Below, piece by piece: positions 63,451 to 64,000 of a stretch of DNA of 64,000 bases. The stretch spans positions 4,808,889 through 4,872,888 of the forward strand of contig NZ_CP022282.1 of assembly GCF_002216065.1 (NCBI RefSeq), read 5' to 3'. The stretch is from Chryseobacterium sp. T16E-39. GTDB lineage: Bacteria; Bacteroidota; Bacteroidia; Flavobacteriales; Weeksellaceae. A model generated the notes under the pieces. The model had not been told where the DNA came from. It made no database searches and saw nothing but the letters and a program-made list of their open reading frames with translations. Numbering within the stretch: the stretch's first letter is position 1; each line of letters opens with the position of its first letter. The position numbers and the translations under genes were made by a program.

Positions 63451-63864
63451 TTATGGAGTAGTCCAGTTTTCTTCAATAAGTTGGAGAAGTTGATCCGGAC
63501 ATTTAATGATTTTACCGGTTTTTGAATCTAAGAAGAATAGGGTAGTGGAGGCTTCTGTAATTTTTAGACCTTCCTCATTATAAATTTCATATTCAAATTC
63601 TATTCTTACTCCGGGTATTTTTTTTATATAAGTGTGAATTTCTAATTTTTGATCGTACAAAGCTGGTTTTAAATACTTAATTTTATAATCAGAAACGGGT
63701 AACCAAATTCCCTGGTTTTCAATCTCATCATATGACATTCCTATGCTTCGAAATAGCTCTACTCTGCCAATTTCGAAATAGGCTGCATAGTTGCCGTAGT
63801 AGACATATTTCATGGGGTCTGTTTCTGCGTAACGTACTCGTATTGAGTGTATTGTGTGTATCAT
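63451..63864 (-). CDS. YbgC-type acyl-CoA thioesterase
   Basis: The 137-residue hotdog thioesterase has the family start MIHTIHSIRVRYAETDPMKYVYYGNYAAYFEIGRVELFR and the active Asp in TDPM, with EFEYEIYNEEGLKITEASTTLFF. The ATG at 63864 is preferred over an ATG at 63885 because the latter lies two bases from a TATATTTG promoter box and adds non-family residues. The substrate is a short or medium acyl-CoA; the exact one is unknown. Confidence 0.88.
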   Translation of the reverse strand: MIHTIHSIRVRYAETDPMKYVYYGNYAAYFEIGRVELFRSIGMSYDEIENQGIWLPVSDYKIKYLKPALYDQKLEIHTYIKKIPGVRIEFEYEIYNEEGLKITEASTTLFFLDSKTGKIIKCPDQLLQLIEENWTTP

Positions 63865-63886
63865 TTTGGGTCTCAAATTATACATA

Positions 63887-63894
63887 CAAATATA
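63887..63894 (-). promoter_or_regulatory. -7 box of the YbgC-type thioesterase
   Basis: TATATTTG on the minus strand matches TAnnTTTG, 22 bases before the chosen ATG at 63864. The rest of the window to 64000 shows no further gene. Confidence 0.55.
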
Positions 63895-64000
63895 TTTTTA
63901 AATAATCAATACCTGCAATATTTTTTTTTGAAAATAAAAAATTAGACCTTTGTCTTCCTTCTAAACACAGTACTAACTTAACAACAATCGGGGCATAAAT

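Overview
The window looks like a chromosomal segment of a flavobacterium, most likely Chryseobacterium or a close Weeksellaceae relative. The support is low GC content, many promoters of the Bacteroidota type (TTG, 17-20 bases, then TAnnTTTG) with few Shine-Dalgarno sites, a PorT protein of the type IX secretion system, a GLPGLI-family protein, a TonB-dependent receptor, an MFS/DAACS/CydAB core gene set, a 6S-like RNA behind zapA, and double-glycine leader peptides of the kind seen in this group. The genus is an inference from family-level features. I see no integrase, transposase, phage gene, CRISPR array, rRNA or tRNA.

Layout: 1-5813 (minus) is a tryptophan operon, trpE-G-D-C-F, followed by an unknown gene and a GNAT acetyltransferase cut by the window edge. 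It is headed by a 25-residue leader peptide with three consecutive Trp codons and a strong terminator, so it is a transcription attenuator. 5889-16000 holds a membrane protein, a lipoprotein/cytochrome c/RlmF cluster, lysS, a double OmpA-domain protein, cydAB and gyrB. 15600-25000 holds a tandem DUF3857/transglutaminase pair (the second looks catalytically dead), membrane proteins, a lipid kinase, a dicarboxylate symporter and gamma-glutamyltransferase. 25100-34500 holds a TonB receptor, threonine dehydrogenase, a degenerate deacetylase, a methyltransferase, a phosphoesterase, a KAS III enzyme and ubiE. 34500-38000 holds porT, a small coiled-coil gene with zapA, 6S RNA and rny.

The accessory part is 37900-53400. 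It includes two unlinked short peptides with GG leaders and six-cysteine cores, a YeiH transporter with a LysR regulator, a fluoride riboswitch controlling a CLC-F fluoride exporter, a GLPGLI protein, orphan small genes, a Crp-like regulator with a DoxX-like protein, and a divergent AraC/AhpD pair with a two-copy direct repeat between them. 47500-64000 returns to housekeeping genes: gcvT, idi, serA-like, mscL, nnr, lgt (with an unusual N-terminal extension), yidD, rarA, a DUF2339 protein, a secreted structural protein, pheA and a thioesterase.

The most informative signals are RNA-level or regulatory: the trp attenuator, the fluoride riboswitch with a start-proximal hairpin, 6S RNA, start codons lying only a few bases behind the -7 box (possible leaderless mRNAs), and clusters of degenerate micro-repeats between genes.
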